DNA of 64,000 nt. Origin: Alloalcanivorax gelatiniphagus. GTDB lineage: Bacteria > Pseudomonadota > Gammaproteobacteria > Pseudomonadales > Alcanivoracaceae. The notes beneath the pieces were generated by a model. It saw only the letters and a program-made list of their open reading frames with translations, did no database searches and was not told the DNA's origin. This document shows, one piece after another, positions 17,763 through 26,026 of this stretch. Location of the stretch: positions 124,001-188,000 of the forward strand of contig NZ_VCQT01000038.1 of the NCBI RefSeq assembly GCF_005938655.1, in the 5' to 3' direction. The translations under genes were made by a program, and so were the position numbers. How positions within the stretch are numbered: position 1 is the first letter of the stretch; each line of letters starts with the position of its first letter.

Positions 17763-17788
17763 TATACGAAACGTATATGAATCATATA
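17763..17788. promoter_or_regulatory. Two overlapping palindromes upstream of parD-like/map
   Basis: TATACG-AAA-CGTATA (17763-17777) and TATATGA-A-TCATATA (17774-17788) are perfect inverted repeats overlapping by four bases. The AT-rich sequence should also contain the -10 region of the parD-like gene. Paired TATAYG half-sites suit a ribbon-helix-helix repressor binding cooperatively. Confidence 0.55.
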
Positions 17789-17825
17789 TTCAAAGGGGAC
17801 CAAGGAGCAACGTGGAATCGGTGAA

Positions 17826-18122
17826 TCAGGAACGGTCACAACGTTCGGATTCTTCAATCGCCTGTTCAAGCAAGTCGATCATCTTCCGCGCCTCGCTGGT
17901 CGACATAAAGAAAGGTGCGGTTTGATACGTTATCGGAGCAGTAAACACCATATTCAAGCGTATAGCGGGAAGCCTCGGCTGGCCGCGAAGCCGAAAAGCC
18001 TCGATCCGCATCCTGCTCTTGATCAGAGGCGGCGATGACATGCAATCATTGACCGTCCCCACCTGTTTCAAGATGGTTCCCTCGAAGGTGGTTTTCCTGA
18101 ACCATTTGATAAACCGATTCAT
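17826..18122 (-). CDS. Hypothetical protein, 98 aa
   Basis: I do not recognise this protein. The start MNRFIKWFRKTTFEG at 18122 was preferred because upstream residues overlap the neighbouring gene in another frame. The N-terminus is basic and the C-terminus acidic (LLEQAIEESERC). The middle segment (LNMVFTAPITYQTAPFFMSTSEARKMIDLL in pieces) looks like a small alpha/beta domain. It follows the 84-residue gene by five bases and is likely co-transcribed with it. Confidence 0.55.
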   Translation of the reverse strand: MNRFIKWFRKTTFEGTILKQVGTVNDCMSSPPLIKSRMRIEAFRLRGQPRLPAIRLNMVFTAPITYQTAPFFMSTSEARKMIDLLEQAIEESERCDRS

Positions 18123-18127
18123 AGCGC

Positions 18128-18382
18128 CTACTCCCTGATTTCCAACCCATGGCCTTCGGCCAGTGGCTGAAGCGCTTCCTGGTCGCCGTGGATTTCCCAC
18201 TCCAACCAATTGCTCCACTCCAGCACCAATTCGAGGCTGTCTTTTCGGAGGGTATAGCTGTCGAAGTCGATGCCCTTGTCGAAGGCCAGCGGCGGGTATT
18301 GCTTAACCTGCTTCCAGCCGTCGCGCTTGAGTGCCATCAACAGCTCGTTGCCACGCTCGGTATCCAGGTGTATTACTTTCAT
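18128..18382 (-). CDS. Small hypothetical protein, immunity-like, 84 aa
   Basis: A soluble, acidic 84-residue protein with many aromatic residues (LEWSNWLEWEIHGDQ). I do not recognise a named family. The size, acidity and Trp-rich core resemble small immunity proteins, and it lies beside an Imm32-like gene on the same strand. The function is not established. Confidence 0.55.
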   Translation of the reverse strand: MKVIHLDTERGNELLMALKRDGWKQVKQYPPLAFDKGIDFDSYTLRKDSLELVLEWSNWLEWEIHGDQEALQPLAEGHGLEIRE

Positions 18383-18440
18383 TTGCTACCGCCGCGCCTC
18401 CATGTGCCCCTGGAAAGACGACGTCACAAGGTGCCCCCGG

Positions 18441-18713
18441 CTAACGATAAGGTCTGCCGCCTTCTTTAGTGGGCCAACCATAAATCTTGACGTGGTTTAC
18501 AAGCCGGTCTTTTTCCGACTGTTGCTCCGAAGATAGTTGGTAGCCACCCCACTCTTCGGTGAAATAATGATCGTGGGGGAAGTCACCGGACTTGGCGCGC
18601 TCAGCAAGCTTAAGCAGTTCTTTCGCCAGGAACGCCAGGCCCTCGGGATCCCCATGGATCGAGACCTGTTCGCTGCTCTCGTCGATTTCGAACGTCAGCA
18701 AGTAATCCATCAT
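18441..18713 (-). CDS. Imm32-like immunity protein
   Basis: A 90-residue protein starting MMDYLLTFEIDESSE, with a G-rich ribosome site (GGGGGGAG) seven bases upstream. The blocks IHGDPEGLAFLAKELLKLAE, DFPHDHYFTEEWGG and VNHVKIYGW are those I recognise from the Imm32 family, immunity proteins of polymorphic toxin systems. No cognate toxin gene is in the window, so this is either an orphan immunity gene or part of an accessory defence stock. Confidence 0.65.
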   Translation of the reverse strand: MMDYLLTFEIDESSEQVSIHGDPEGLAFLAKELLKLAERAKSGDFPHDHYFTEEWGGYQLSSEQQSEKDRLVNHVKIYGWPTKEGGRPYR

Positions 18714-18773
18714 CTTCGCACTCCCCCCCAAATGGAACCGTCCTGAGCAACGCCAGACCGCGCGGCCCTGTTT

Positions 18774-19145
18774 CTAACCCCGGTACAACAGGTACAGCCG
18801 CTTGATCTCCCTACCGCTGCACTCCAGGACCACCACCTGATCGTCGTTGAATCTGACTTCGGCGATATTGCGCTTCTTCGAGTAGAACGAGCCGGCGACG
18901 GCGAGGACGATGGCGATGATCACGCCGATCAAGTTGAACAGCAGCCCCAGCAGCACACTGAAAAGCAGCAGGCCGATAATAAATCCGACCACGCCGAACT
19001 TTCTTTCCTTGACCACACGGCCGGATACTGACGCCAACTGACCCGCGCGGTAGGTCACTTTGTTCGCCCCATTGATCACCAGCGTGTCATTGTTGCCAAT
19101 AGAGGCCGAGCCGCGCACCCCAAAATTGCCACCAACTATTTTCAT
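18774..19145 (-). CDS. Hypothetical membrane protein, 123 aa
   Basis: The start MKIVGGNFGVRGSAS gives a soluble N-terminal part of about 50 residues that looks beta-rich. A long hydrophobic stretch follows (VVGFIIGLLLFSVLLGLLFN and IGVIIAIVLAVAGSFY), enough for two membrane helices, then a basic C-terminal domain. No family recognised. It stands alone, with about 60 bases to the next gene downstream. Confidence 0.55.
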   Translation of the reverse strand: MKIVGGNFGVRGSASIGNNDTLVINGANKVTYRAGQLASVSGRVVKERKFGVVGFIIGLLLFSVLLGLLFNLIGVIIAIVLAVAGSFYSKKRNIAEVRFNDDQVVVLECSGREIKRLYLLYRG

Positions 19146-19249
19146 TTTTCTCCCCAAGCTACCCTTGGCGGCCAGGCCGTTCTTTTAAGGCTTGACCAAA
19201 TCCGATTTTCAGGCAAAACGCCCGGGGCAGATTAAAGACGTGACCGGCT

Positions 19250-19816
19250 TCACAAGTCAACACCTGCAAACCCGGCTCGAGTGGAATCCGGTCCGGTGAT
19301 TTTTTGAATAAAGGCGATGCGGTTCGCCACGGAAACCCGGGGTACTTCCACTGTCCGGTAGCCCCACTGCGTGTACCAACGGCTCATTCCCTGGAACACT
19401 TCCACCGCCTGCTCGAAGCTCTGGTCCCGCTCCGCGTCGGTGCCGTAGATGTCTTCCCAGGGGGGCAGGAGGAACACGGTGTTGTTATAGGGAAAGCGCC
19501 GGACCAGAGCGGCCACTTCCTCCCGAGTAATGGCGCACGCCTGATCAAGCATATAAAGCGCGTCCGGCACACCGCGATCAAAGAAGGTGACGCCGTCATG
19601 GGCCTGGGCCACCCGGTACTGCTCCATGTCCGAGGCCAGGATTTCCCGGGCGAAGGCCGCCGGCTCCGGCCGGGGCGGCAGCCCTTGGCCCAGCCGGGTG
19701 CGGATGATCCGCCGGGCCGCCTCGGGAGCCACCCGGACCCCCTGCTGCGCCAGCGCGTCCAGCAGGGTGGTCTTGCCGCCGCCGGGCCCTCCGGTGATTA
19801 CGAAGGCTCGGTTCAT
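19250..19816 (-). CDS. AAA-family ATPase (thymidylate-kinase-like P-loop protein)
   Basis: A 188-residue P-loop protein with Walker A GGPGGGKTT at residues 8-16 and a conserved VAPEAARRIIRTRLGQG region. FFDRGVPDALYML follows, typical of the AAA_28 group of small predicted ATP-dependent kinases. The substrate is unknown. It lies in a run of small accessory genes and is preceded by a Nudix gene, so a nucleotide-related role is possible but not shown. Confidence 0.8.
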   Translation of the reverse strand: MNRAFVITGGPGGGKTTLLDALAQQGVRVAPEAARRIIRTRLGQGLPPRPEPAAFAREILASDMEQYRVAQAHDGVTFFDRGVPDALYMLDQACAITREEVAALVRRFPYNNTVFLLPPWEDIYGTDAERDQSFEQAVEVFQGMSRWYTQWGYRTVEVPRVSVANRIAFIQKITGPDSTRAGFAGVDL

Positions 19817-19851
19817 GCTTGCTCTCCATGTTGGTGCTTTGGCGGGGAGAT

Positions 19852-20307
19852 CTATGGTGCAGGCTTATCCTTGATGATATCCGCCAGCAGATCGGCCAGG
19901 TTCTCGGGTTTGAAGGTCTCGGGCCCCGCGGTGCGCATTGCCTCCAGCGACCACCACTTCCATCGCTGGATGGTGGCCTTTTCCTCGTCGGTCCAATCCG
20001 CCGCGAACACCCGGGCGGCCTCGGGGCAGCGCACCAGGTAATAGCGCTCACGCCACAGCGCCGGCTGCGAGCGGGCAACCGCGAACACCGCCTCGCGCTC
20101 CATCACCAGCGGTCCAATTTCCTCGCGCAGACCGGTCTCTTCGTATAGCTCCCGGCTGGCCGCCTGCAGGTAGGACTCACCCGGCTTCAGCTCGCCGCCT
20201 GCCGTGGCCCAGAAAGCCGATGAGGTATGCTCATCCCGGTATTGAAACAACAACAGGTCATTCTGCTCGTTCAAGAGCATCAACCTGGAGCAGTAACGAA
20301 CTTCCAT
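19852..20307 (-). CDS. Nudix hydrolase
   Basis: A 151-residue protein with a complete Nudix box (GGELKPGESYLQAASRELYE then ETGL, residues 38-60), matching Gx5Ex7REUxEExGU. Such enzymes hydrolyse nucleoside diphosphates linked to another moiety; the substrate cannot be told from the box. Length is normal for a single-domain member. It is separated by 35 bases from the downstream P-loop gene. Confidence 0.9.
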   Translation of the reverse strand: MEVRYCSRLMLLNEQNDLLLFQYRDEHTSSAFWATAGGELKPGESYLQAASRELYEETGLREEIGPLVMEREAVFAVARSQPALWRERYYLVRCPEAARVFAADWTDEEKATIQRWKWWSLEAMRTAGPETFKPENLADLLADIIKDKPAP

Positions 20308-20425
20308 TACTCACGACCTCTAACGGATAAAAAAATCTGGCCGCCCCATGAGCACTGGAGCTCAGCAGGACAGCCTTCTCAAACAGGGGGTATCGGGGAG
20401 AGACCAGGCCACAGCGGATTGATAG

Positions 20426-20920
20426 CTACCTGATTTCTGGCGCGTTCTTCTTCAGCGCCTCGAGGAGCCGGGGAATGTCGAGGCCACGGTCGCGAAGGGA
20501 CTTCGGCACCACGTAGTAGAGCTTCGGCATGATAAGAATGAGTATGTACTTGTCATTCTGCCGCCATTTATGAACCGAGTCCCAGCGGACCAGTGCCGTG
20601 CCGTCCGGAGAAGAAACCTCCACGCCTTCTTCCTTCAGTTCGATCGCGAACTCAGCCTGAATGGCCTTATATTTGTCGTAGTGCCGGCCCAACATAATCG
20701 GCGTGATGAACAGCATCATCACCGCGAACAGCAATAACCACCCCACCGCGCCGCCGACAATGGCACCGACCAAAGAGGGAGGCGCAAAAGCAGCCGTAAT
20801 GGCCAGGACAATAAAAATCAAAGCGCACACGACCACCAACTTCAGCGTGGGCCGGGAGTGCAATCGGCCCGCCGCTATGTAGTCCTTCCTGGAAACCCGA
20901 TAAACCACCCGTTCAGACAT
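20426..20920 (-). CDS. YcxB-like membrane protein, 164 aa
   Basis: Two adjacent membrane helices (LKLVVVCALIFIVLAITAAF and VGAIVGGAVGWLLLFAVMML) follow a short cytoplasmic start. A soluble C-terminal domain carries VSSPDGTALVRWDSVHKW and YYVVPKSL, the pattern of YcxB-like proteins, whose function is unknown. It starts four bases after the upstream membrane-protein gene and is probably in one operon with it. Confidence 0.7.
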   Translation of the reverse strand: MSERVVYRVSRKDYIAAGRLHSRPTLKLVVVCALIFIVLAITAAFAPPSLVGAIVGGAVGWLLLFAVMMLFITPIMLGRHYDKYKAIQAEFAIELKEEGVEVSSPDGTALVRWDSVHKWRQNDKYILILIMPKLYYVVPKSLRDRGLDIPRLLEALKKNAPEIR

Positions 20921-20924
20921 TTCT

Positions 20925-21413
20925 TCAGCACCTCACCCGGTCCATAATGTGTTTCTTCACCTCATCAAAGTCCGCCATGTTCGGCAACACAGACGAGACG
21001 ATGGTGAACTTTCCCTTACGGTGGAAAATATTGAGGAAAACGGTGCCCTTGACCGCTTGCACCGAGACTTTCTCAACATCGTTAAACGGCACGGTGATTA
21101 TTTTTTTGCTGATACCGCTCTTGGGCGCTCTGACGTATTCATCAGTGAGCACCAACTCTGCCTTTGACTGCACGCTCTTAATGGCCAACAGCACACCCAG
21201 CGCCGAAAAGGCCACGAACAGCACGGTTATCAACCAGTAGAAAACCGTGGCGCCGGTTGTCGACATCTCGACAATCCCGTTAAGGACCAGGCCGCTGTCG
21301 TTCTGGTAGGAAAAATAGCCCATGAATCCGGCGAAGACACCGAAAAACAGCACGACGAAAATGGACGAAAACAGCCTGGGTTTGTAGGGGTAACGTTTTT
21401 CAATCACGTCCAT
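20925..21413 (-). CDS. Hypothetical membrane protein, 162 aa
   Basis: The start MDVIEKRYPYKPRLF at 21413 has GGAAG seven bases upstream; the longer frame would run into a repeat sequence. Two membrane helices (FSSIFVVLFFGVFAGFMGYF and VFYWLITVLFVAFSALGVLLA) are followed by a PH-like beta-rich domain (ELVLTDEYVRAPK, IITVPFNDVEKVSV). It resembles small bacterial PH-domain membrane proteins but I cannot name a family. Coupled to the YcxB-like gene. Confidence 0.6.
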   Translation of the reverse strand: MDVIEKRYPYKPRLFSSIFVVLFFGVFAGFMGYFSYQNDSGLVLNGIVEMSTTGATVFYWLITVLFVAFSALGVLLAIKSVQSKAELVLTDEYVRAPKSGISKKIITVPFNDVEKVSVQAVKGTVFLNIFHRKGKFTIVSSVLPNMADFDEVKKHIMDRVRC

Positions 21414-21423
21414 ATCAAAACTT

Positions 21424-21454
21424 CCGGGGTCGGACCACCACAACCCATTGATTT
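21424..21454. repeat. Right copy of a 31-base imperfect direct repeat
   Basis: It begins CCGGGGTCGGACCAC and continues with AACCCA and a T-rich tail, matching 16556-16586. It lies just upstream of the membrane-protein start at 21413. Confidence 0.55.
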
Positions 21455-21542
21455 TATTCCACCTTCTGCTTAAAAAGCGCCTCTCTGAGAGGTTGGAAGG
21501 CTCTTTTTGCAGGCGAAAACCCACACGCCCACCGATATCGCG

Positions 21543-22127
21543 CTAAGGCCCGCACCGCCACTGGCCCGGCCAGGTCCGTTGCGCGCCATCGGCCCGGTCA
21601 TAGGTCAAGGTGGCCGGCCGTGGCGGTGACTCGCCGCCTTCGGTGGGCTTACCGGTGACCTGGACTTGAACCGTCTTGCCTTTGCCATTAAAGGTCGGGG
21701 AGTCCGTGATACCGTCGAAGCCACCCGGCGCGGAGACGGGCTCCACATAGCCGGCCACCTTGACCACGCCCCGGGCCGGCTCCGACGACGCCACATTGCC
21801 CATGGCGATCAACAGCACCTGCCCATCCTCGGTGGTGAACTGGCATCCCAGTTCGCCGGGCAGCTCCGCCTGGCGCATGTCTTGCTCGGTCAGGGCATTC
21901 AGCGTAATCGCCGAACCGTCACCGCCCGTGGTCTCGGAGGCGGCCGCCTGTTCCGGGGTTGTCGCGTCCGCCGCGCCCTCCTCGGAGGAAGGCTGGGTCG
22001 ATGAGGGATTCGCCGGCTCCGAACCGCCCTCCGAGGACGGATCCGAGCAACCGGCAATCAAGGTGATGGCCAGAGCAGCGGCCGACAGAGCGCCGGAAAG
22101 TCCGGCTGTACGCAGGGAAAACGGCAT
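21543..22127 (-). CDS. Putative lipoprotein, 194 aa
   Basis: The start MPFSLRTAGLSGAL at 22127 leads into a signal peptide with lipobox LIAGC at about residue 27, so the mature protein is probably lipid-anchored. A low-complexity Ser/Glu/Pro/Thr linker of about 60 residues follows, then a compact C-terminal domain with two cysteines (GCQF, RCGP). No family recognised. It is monocistronic by spacing. Confidence 0.7.
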   Translation of the reverse strand: MPFSLRTAGLSGALSAAALAITLIAGCSDPSSEGGSEPANPSSTQPSSEEGAADATTPEQAAASETTGGDGSAITLNALTEQDMRQAELPGELGCQFTTEDGQVLLIAMGNVASSEPARGVVKVAGYVEPVSAPGGFDGITDSPTFNGKGKTVQVQVTGKPTEGGESPPRPATLTYDRADGAQRTWPGQWRCGP

Positions 22128-22196
22128 AAGGGTTCCTCCTTGAAAAAAGCGAATCGCCGTACTGTATAGGGATTTGCCCGGCACATTTCCACCGAC

Positions 22197-22769
22197 TCAG
22201 TCGAGGCGTTCGCAATTTTTCGACCAATCCCGCCGGGACAGGCTGTACAGGCAGTGCCGACGCAATAGGCTGGTTTCAGGCAGCGCCGGGTGATCGAAGT
22301 CCCTGCCGGTATCCGTCATCCCGATTCTTTCCATAACGGCGCGGGAGCGGCGGTTTTCAAGCACGGCAAAGGACACGATCTCTTCCAACTCGAGTTGCTC
22401 GAAGCCCACCTGCAACGACGCTTCGGCCGCTTCCGTGGCATAACCATTGCCCCAGTAGGGCCGAGCCAACCGCCATAGGACCTCTACGCAGGGGGAGAAC
22501 GGCAAATCATGGCGGGGGATATGAAGGCCGGCGATGCCGATCAACGCCCCACTCTCCAGCAGCTCGACGGCCCATATCCCCCAGCCCCTCTCCGCGATAA
22601 GTTGCTCGCATGTCCGCGCCATCAGGTCACTCTCGGAGCGCTCCAGAGTGCCCGGGAAGAACCTCATCACTTCCGGGTCAGCACACATACCGGCAAAGGC
22701 ACTCAGGTCACGCTCGGCCCACTGGCGGAGATGCAAACGCGGGGTGACAGGCTGAATGATCTGGCTCAC
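22197..22769 (-). CDS. GNAT acetyltransferase, RimJ/RimL type
   Basis: A 190-residue N-acetyltransferase. The N-terminal strand ([15 protein letters not shown]), the acetyl-CoA loop region ([15 protein letters not shown]) and the [13 protein letters not shown] helix are typical of RimJ-like enzymes that acetylate proteins or small molecules. The GTG at 22769 was chosen because it overlaps the CatB stop as GTGA and has AAGGGA upstream; a TTG six codons earlier is the alternative. It forms a two-gene unit with the catB-like gene. Confidence 0.85.
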   Translation of the reverse strand: MSQIIQPVTPRLHLRQWAERDLSAFAGMCADPEVMRFFPGTLERSESDLMARTCEQLIAERGWGIWAVELLESGALIGIAGLHIPRHDLPFSPCVEVLWRLARPYWGNGYATEAAEASLQVGFEQLELEEIVSFAVLENRRSRAVMERIGMTDTGRDFDHPALPETSLLRRHCLYSLSRRDWSKNCERLD

Positions 22770-23395
22770 CGGAATCCCTTCCAGCAACGATACAAGCCGG
22801 CAATATCAGACGAACACAGCAGCGGCATGGCTTCCTTGATGTGATCCAGCGGCCAGTCCCACCACGCCATCTCCAGAAGCATGGCGATTTCCTGCTCGGA
22901 GAAGCGCTTCCTGAGTGGCTTCGCCGGGTTGCCACCGACGATGGTATAGGGCTCCACGTCCTTGACCACCAAAGCGCGGCTGCCGATCACCGCGCCATGG
23001 CCGACCTGGACGCCGGGCATGATCATGGCCTCCGAGCCGATCCACACATCGCTGCCGATCACCGTGTCGCCGGCCCGCTGGAAAGCATCCGTGGATGCCG
23101 CGAACGCCGGCTCCTCCTGCATATAGAAGAACGGGAAAGAGGTTGCCCAGTCATATCGGTGGCCCTGATTGCCGGCCATGATAAAAGCCGCCCCGGACCC
23201 GATGGAGCAAAAACTGCCGACGATCAGCTGGTCCACGTCATCCCGGTCCGGCAAAAGATAACGGGCGCAATCGTCGAATGAATGGCCATGGTAATAGCCG
23301 GAATAGTAGCTGTACCGCCCGACCTTGATGTTGGGGTTCTGGACCTGGTCGGAAAGAAACTTGCCCTTGAAAGGGCTTTCGAAATAGTTATTCAT
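22766..23395 (-). CDS. catB: Type B chloramphenicol O-acetyltransferase (CatB/XAT family)
   Basis: A 209-residue hexapeptide-repeat acetyltransferase starting [19 protein letters not shown]79 in GNQGHRYDW occupies the catalytic histidine position of xenobiotic acetyltransferases, and the run of isoleucine-patch hexapeptides ([26 protein letters not shown] in pieces) is complete. The opening and the [10 protein letters not shown] block are very close to CatB enzymes that acetylate chloramphenicol. Whether it gives resistance here depends on expression. It overlaps a GNAT gene by four bases. Confidence 0.9.
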   Translation of the reverse strand: MNNYFESPFKGKFLSDQVQNPNIKVGRYSYYSGYYHGHSFDDCARYLLPDRDDVDQLIVGSFCSIGSGAAFIMAGNQGHRYDWATSFPFFYMQEEPAFAASTDAFQRAGDTVIGSDVWIGSEAMIMPGVQVGHGAVIGSRALVVKDVEPYTIVGGNPAKPLRKRFSEQEIAMLLEMAWWDWPLDHIKEAMPLLCSSDIAGLYRCWKGFR

Positions 23396-23452
23396 GACAC
23401 TCACAAAACAATAATCTGCCCGGATACTGCAGGCCCATCCGGCGCCCGCCCG

Positions 23453-23848
23453 CTACTCCGGCCGATGGCAGACGGCTTCGATATTGTTGCCGTCCGGATC
23501 AATCACAAAGGCCCCATAGTAGTTCTCATGGTAGGAGGGACGCAGACCCGGCTTACCATTGTCCACGCCGCCCTTTGCCATTACCTCCTTATAGAAGTCA
23601 TCCACCTGCCGGCGGGACCCGGCGGCGAACGCCAGGTGCCTTGGCGTCCAGGCTTCCCGGGTTTCGATGACCCAGTAAGATGGCTTGCCATTGATTCCGA
23701 AACCGCATCGCCTCTGGGTGGGGAAATCCTGGTTCCATTCCGCCACGAATTCAACTTGGAGCGAATAGCCCAACGCCGAAAACGCCGCCTCATAGAATGC
23801 CTTGGTGGCCGGGTAATCCGTGGCATAGGTACAGATATGATCAAACAC
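23453..23848 (-). CDS. VOC/glyoxalase-family protein
   Basis: A 131-residue single-domain vicinal oxygen chelate protein. A GTG start at 23848 has AAGGAG upstream; the larger reading frame is an artefact. It begins VFDHICTYATDYPATKAFYE and ends with FVIDPDGNNIEAVCH, both standard glyoxalase/bleomycin-resistance fold motifs. The substrate is unknown. It lies between the catB-like gene and a transporter gene. Confidence 0.85.
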   Translation of the reverse strand: MFDHICTYATDYPATKAFYEAAFSALGYSLQVEFVAEWNQDFPTQRRCGFGINGKPSYWVIETREAWTPRHLAFAAGSRRQVDDFYKEVMAKGGVDNGKPGLRPSYHENYYGAFVIDPDGNNIEAVCHRPE

Positions 23849-23970
23849 ACACTCTCTCCTTGCTCTTAACCCTGAATCGAGACCGCCACAGCCCCTGGCA
23901 GCAGTGACAGGGGCTAAGCCGCTCGGCAAAGGCGCACGTCCATGGTCGCCGCCGGGGCCATTGTACCGGT

Positions 23971-24492
23971 TCAGCGCGGCTTGGGAGGGGCAGCCATCGC
24001 CTCGGCGGCAGCCCGGGCCGGCGGCGTGACCGAGGAAAACCACTGCACGGTCAGCATGCCCGTGAGCACCAGCGCGACACCCACCAGCCGGCCGACTCCG
24101 ATTTCTCTCACCGGCAGGTTCATCCAGCCGAAGTAGTCCAGCAGCAACGAGGCGATCAACTGCCCGGCGACCACGCACACAATAAAGCTGGTGGCCCCCA
24201 CCCTCGGCACCAGTATCAACGCGGCCGACACATAGACCGCGCCGGTGATGCCGCCGAACCACACCCACACCGGCAACCGCCCCAGCTCCCCCACGGCGGG
24301 CAGCGGCACCCGCATCGCCAGGAGGATGGGAACCACAATAAGCATGCTGACGGCCAACGACACCAGGGTGGCCCAAAGCGGGTGACCCAGCGCGCGGCCC
24401 AGTTCAGCATTACTGCCAGCCTGAAGCGGCACCAGCGCGCCGGCCACCACCGCCACGGCGCCAAGCACCAGCCCGGTCATGGATAAGTTCAT
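23971..24492 (-). CDS. DMT-family transporter (YdcZ/DUF606 type)
   Basis: A 173-residue membrane protein with about five helices. The blocks PLQAGSNAELGRALGHPLWA and GATSFIVCVVAGQLIASLLLD are characteristic of the short DUF606 transporters. These are single-repeat relatives of EamA exporters and may work as dimers. It is divergent from a LysR gene 94 bases away, which is the likely regulator. The substrate is unknown. Confidence 0.85.
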   Translation of the reverse strand: MNLSMTGLVLGAVAVVAGALVPLQAGSNAELGRALGHPLWATLVSLAVSMLIVVPILLAMRVPLPAVGELGRLPVWVWFGGITGAVYVSAALILVPRVGATSFIVCVVAGQLIASLLLDYFGWMNLPVREIGVGRLVGVALVLTGMLTVQWFSSVTPPARAAAEAMAAPPKPR

Positions 24493-24586
24493 AGCGAGAC
24501 TCCCGATAGGACCTGAAGAGGCTCTCATCTTTCATGATTCTAATAGCGAATTGAAATCACACTTTTTATTCCATACTATTCGCCAC

Positions 24587-25501
24587 ATGAATACTCTGAG
24601 GCGTATTGATCTCAACCTGCTGGTCACGCTGCACGCGTTGTTGATGGAAAAACACGTGTCCCGGGCGGCGCTGCGCCTGCACAAAAGCCAACCGGCGGTC
24701 AGCCATGCATTGGCCAGCCTGCGGCGGATCTTTGACGACCCCTTGCTGGTGCGCCGGGCCGGCGGGCTCGAACTCACGTCCCGGGCCTCCGAACTGCTCC
24801 CGCCACTGACGGAAGCGCTGGACCGGCTCGGTGCTCTGATAGAGCAACCCGCCTTTGACCCCGCCGCCGCACAACGGGTGTTCAAGCTCGCCATGTCGGA
24901 CTACGGAGCCCGTGCGATTCTGCCCGGCCTGGCGCCGCTGTTAAGGAGGCAGGCTCCGGGGATTGATCTTCAAGTCCGCCAGGGTAGCCGAGCGTCGATG
25001 CTCGCTGACGTCGACGAAGGCGATATCGACATGGCCTTTGGCGTTTTCCCCCAGGAACTGCCCACCGAAATACGCACCCACACCCTCTTTATCGAGCACT
25101 TCACCTGTGTGGCCGACAAAAAGACGTTGCCGGAAAGCGGCGACCTCGATAAAACCCAATGGCTTGCCCGACCCCATGTTCTTGTGGCCATGCAAAGCAC
25201 GGAAAACAACGAAATAGAGAAGGCACTGAGCCGCGCGGGCGTCAGCCGCCGGGTGGCGCTGGCCCTGCCCCACTGGGGCGTCGCTACCCAGGTAGTAGCG
25301 GACACGGACTTTATCCTGACGGCGGCGCGCCACAGCTTTGATCTGTTTCTGGATGACCCGCGGCTTCAGTTCTTTACGCCACCGTTCCCCATTGACCCCT
25401 TTGAGTTCAACATGATCTGGCATTCCCGACGGGAGAGCGACCCGGGCCACAACTGGCTGCGGCAAACGATCATTGGCCTGCTTCAGGACGCCGGCCCGTA
25501 A
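24587..25501 (+). CDS. LysR-family transcriptional regulator
   Basis: A 304-residue LysR regulator with an N-terminal helix-turn-helix (VTLHALLMEKHVSRAALRLH, then SQPAVSHALASLR) and a periplasmic-binding-like domain. The start MNTLRRIDLNLLV at 24587 is the classical opening of the NodD/LeuO-like subgroup. It is divergent from the DUF606 transporter gene and is the only large plus-strand gene in this accessory stretch. Confidence 0.9.
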   Translation: MNTLRRIDLNLLVTLHALLMEKHVSRAALRLHKSQPAVSHALASLRRIFDDPLLVRRAGGLELTSRASELLPPLTEALDRLGALIEQPAFDPAAAQRVFKLAMSDYGARAILPGLAPLLRRQAPGIDLQVRQGSRASMLADVDEGDIDMAFGVFPQELPTEIRTHTLFIEHFTCVADKKTLPESGDLDKTQWLARPHVLVAMQSTENNEIEKALSRAGVSRRVALALPHWGVATQVVADTDFILTAARHSFDLFLDDPRLQFFTPPFPIDPFEFNMIWHSRRESDPGHNWLRQTIIGLLQDAGP

Positions 25502-25547
25502 GCCCTGGCATCACCCCGCCGCCCCCGCCCGGGCCAGCTACCCGCGG

Positions 25548-26018
25548 TTATACGCCCCGCAAAATACTCTGCAACATGTCATACCCGGCGCCGATGGCCT
25601 TGCCTTTCTCGGGTAAGGATTCAACGAAAGCCCGGTTCGCGGAAAGCCGCGCCCTGAATTCATCATGAACGATTGAAGCATCATAAAACGGGCCGCGACG
25701 GTCCGCGTTGACGCCACAGTAAAAGCAGATCACCGCCATCGCCTCGAACGCAATGTCGGGATTATCACAGCCGGCCATATCCACGAGGATATCCTGCGCG
25801 TGATGACCTTGCTGAGGGCAGAGAATCGTGGCCAGACACCCCTGCCAAAGCTGACCTCTGCTGCGCCACGCTTCTTTCAGGGCTTGCCAGTCGCCGGCTT
25901 CGAATTGAGCCAGGAGCTCCTCGGCATCTTCGGCCTCGCCGCCATCGCACCAGTCCTGGGAGTCGTAATCCTTGCCGTCCAGAAAATGATCGAAATCGTC
26001 GAATGTGGTGGACCCCAT
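25548..26018 (-). CDS. Hypothetical acidic protein, 156 aa
   Basis: The start MGSTTFDDFDHFLDG at 26018 was chosen because the upstream frame overlaps the next gene. The protein is acidic and helical, with GNPDIAFEAMAVI-like and AFVESLPEKGKAIGAGYDML segments. It resembles small immunity-type proteins in size and charge, but I recognise no named family. Confidence 0.55.
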   Translation of the reverse strand: MGSTTFDDFDHFLDGKDYDSQDWCDGGEAEDAEELLAQFEAGDWQALKEAWRSRGQLWQGCLATILCPQQGHHAQDILVDMAGCDNPDIAFEAMAVICFYCGVNADRRGPFYDASIVHDEFRARLSANRAFVESLPEKGKAIGAGYDMLQSILRGV

Positions 26019-26026
26019 CTCCGCCC

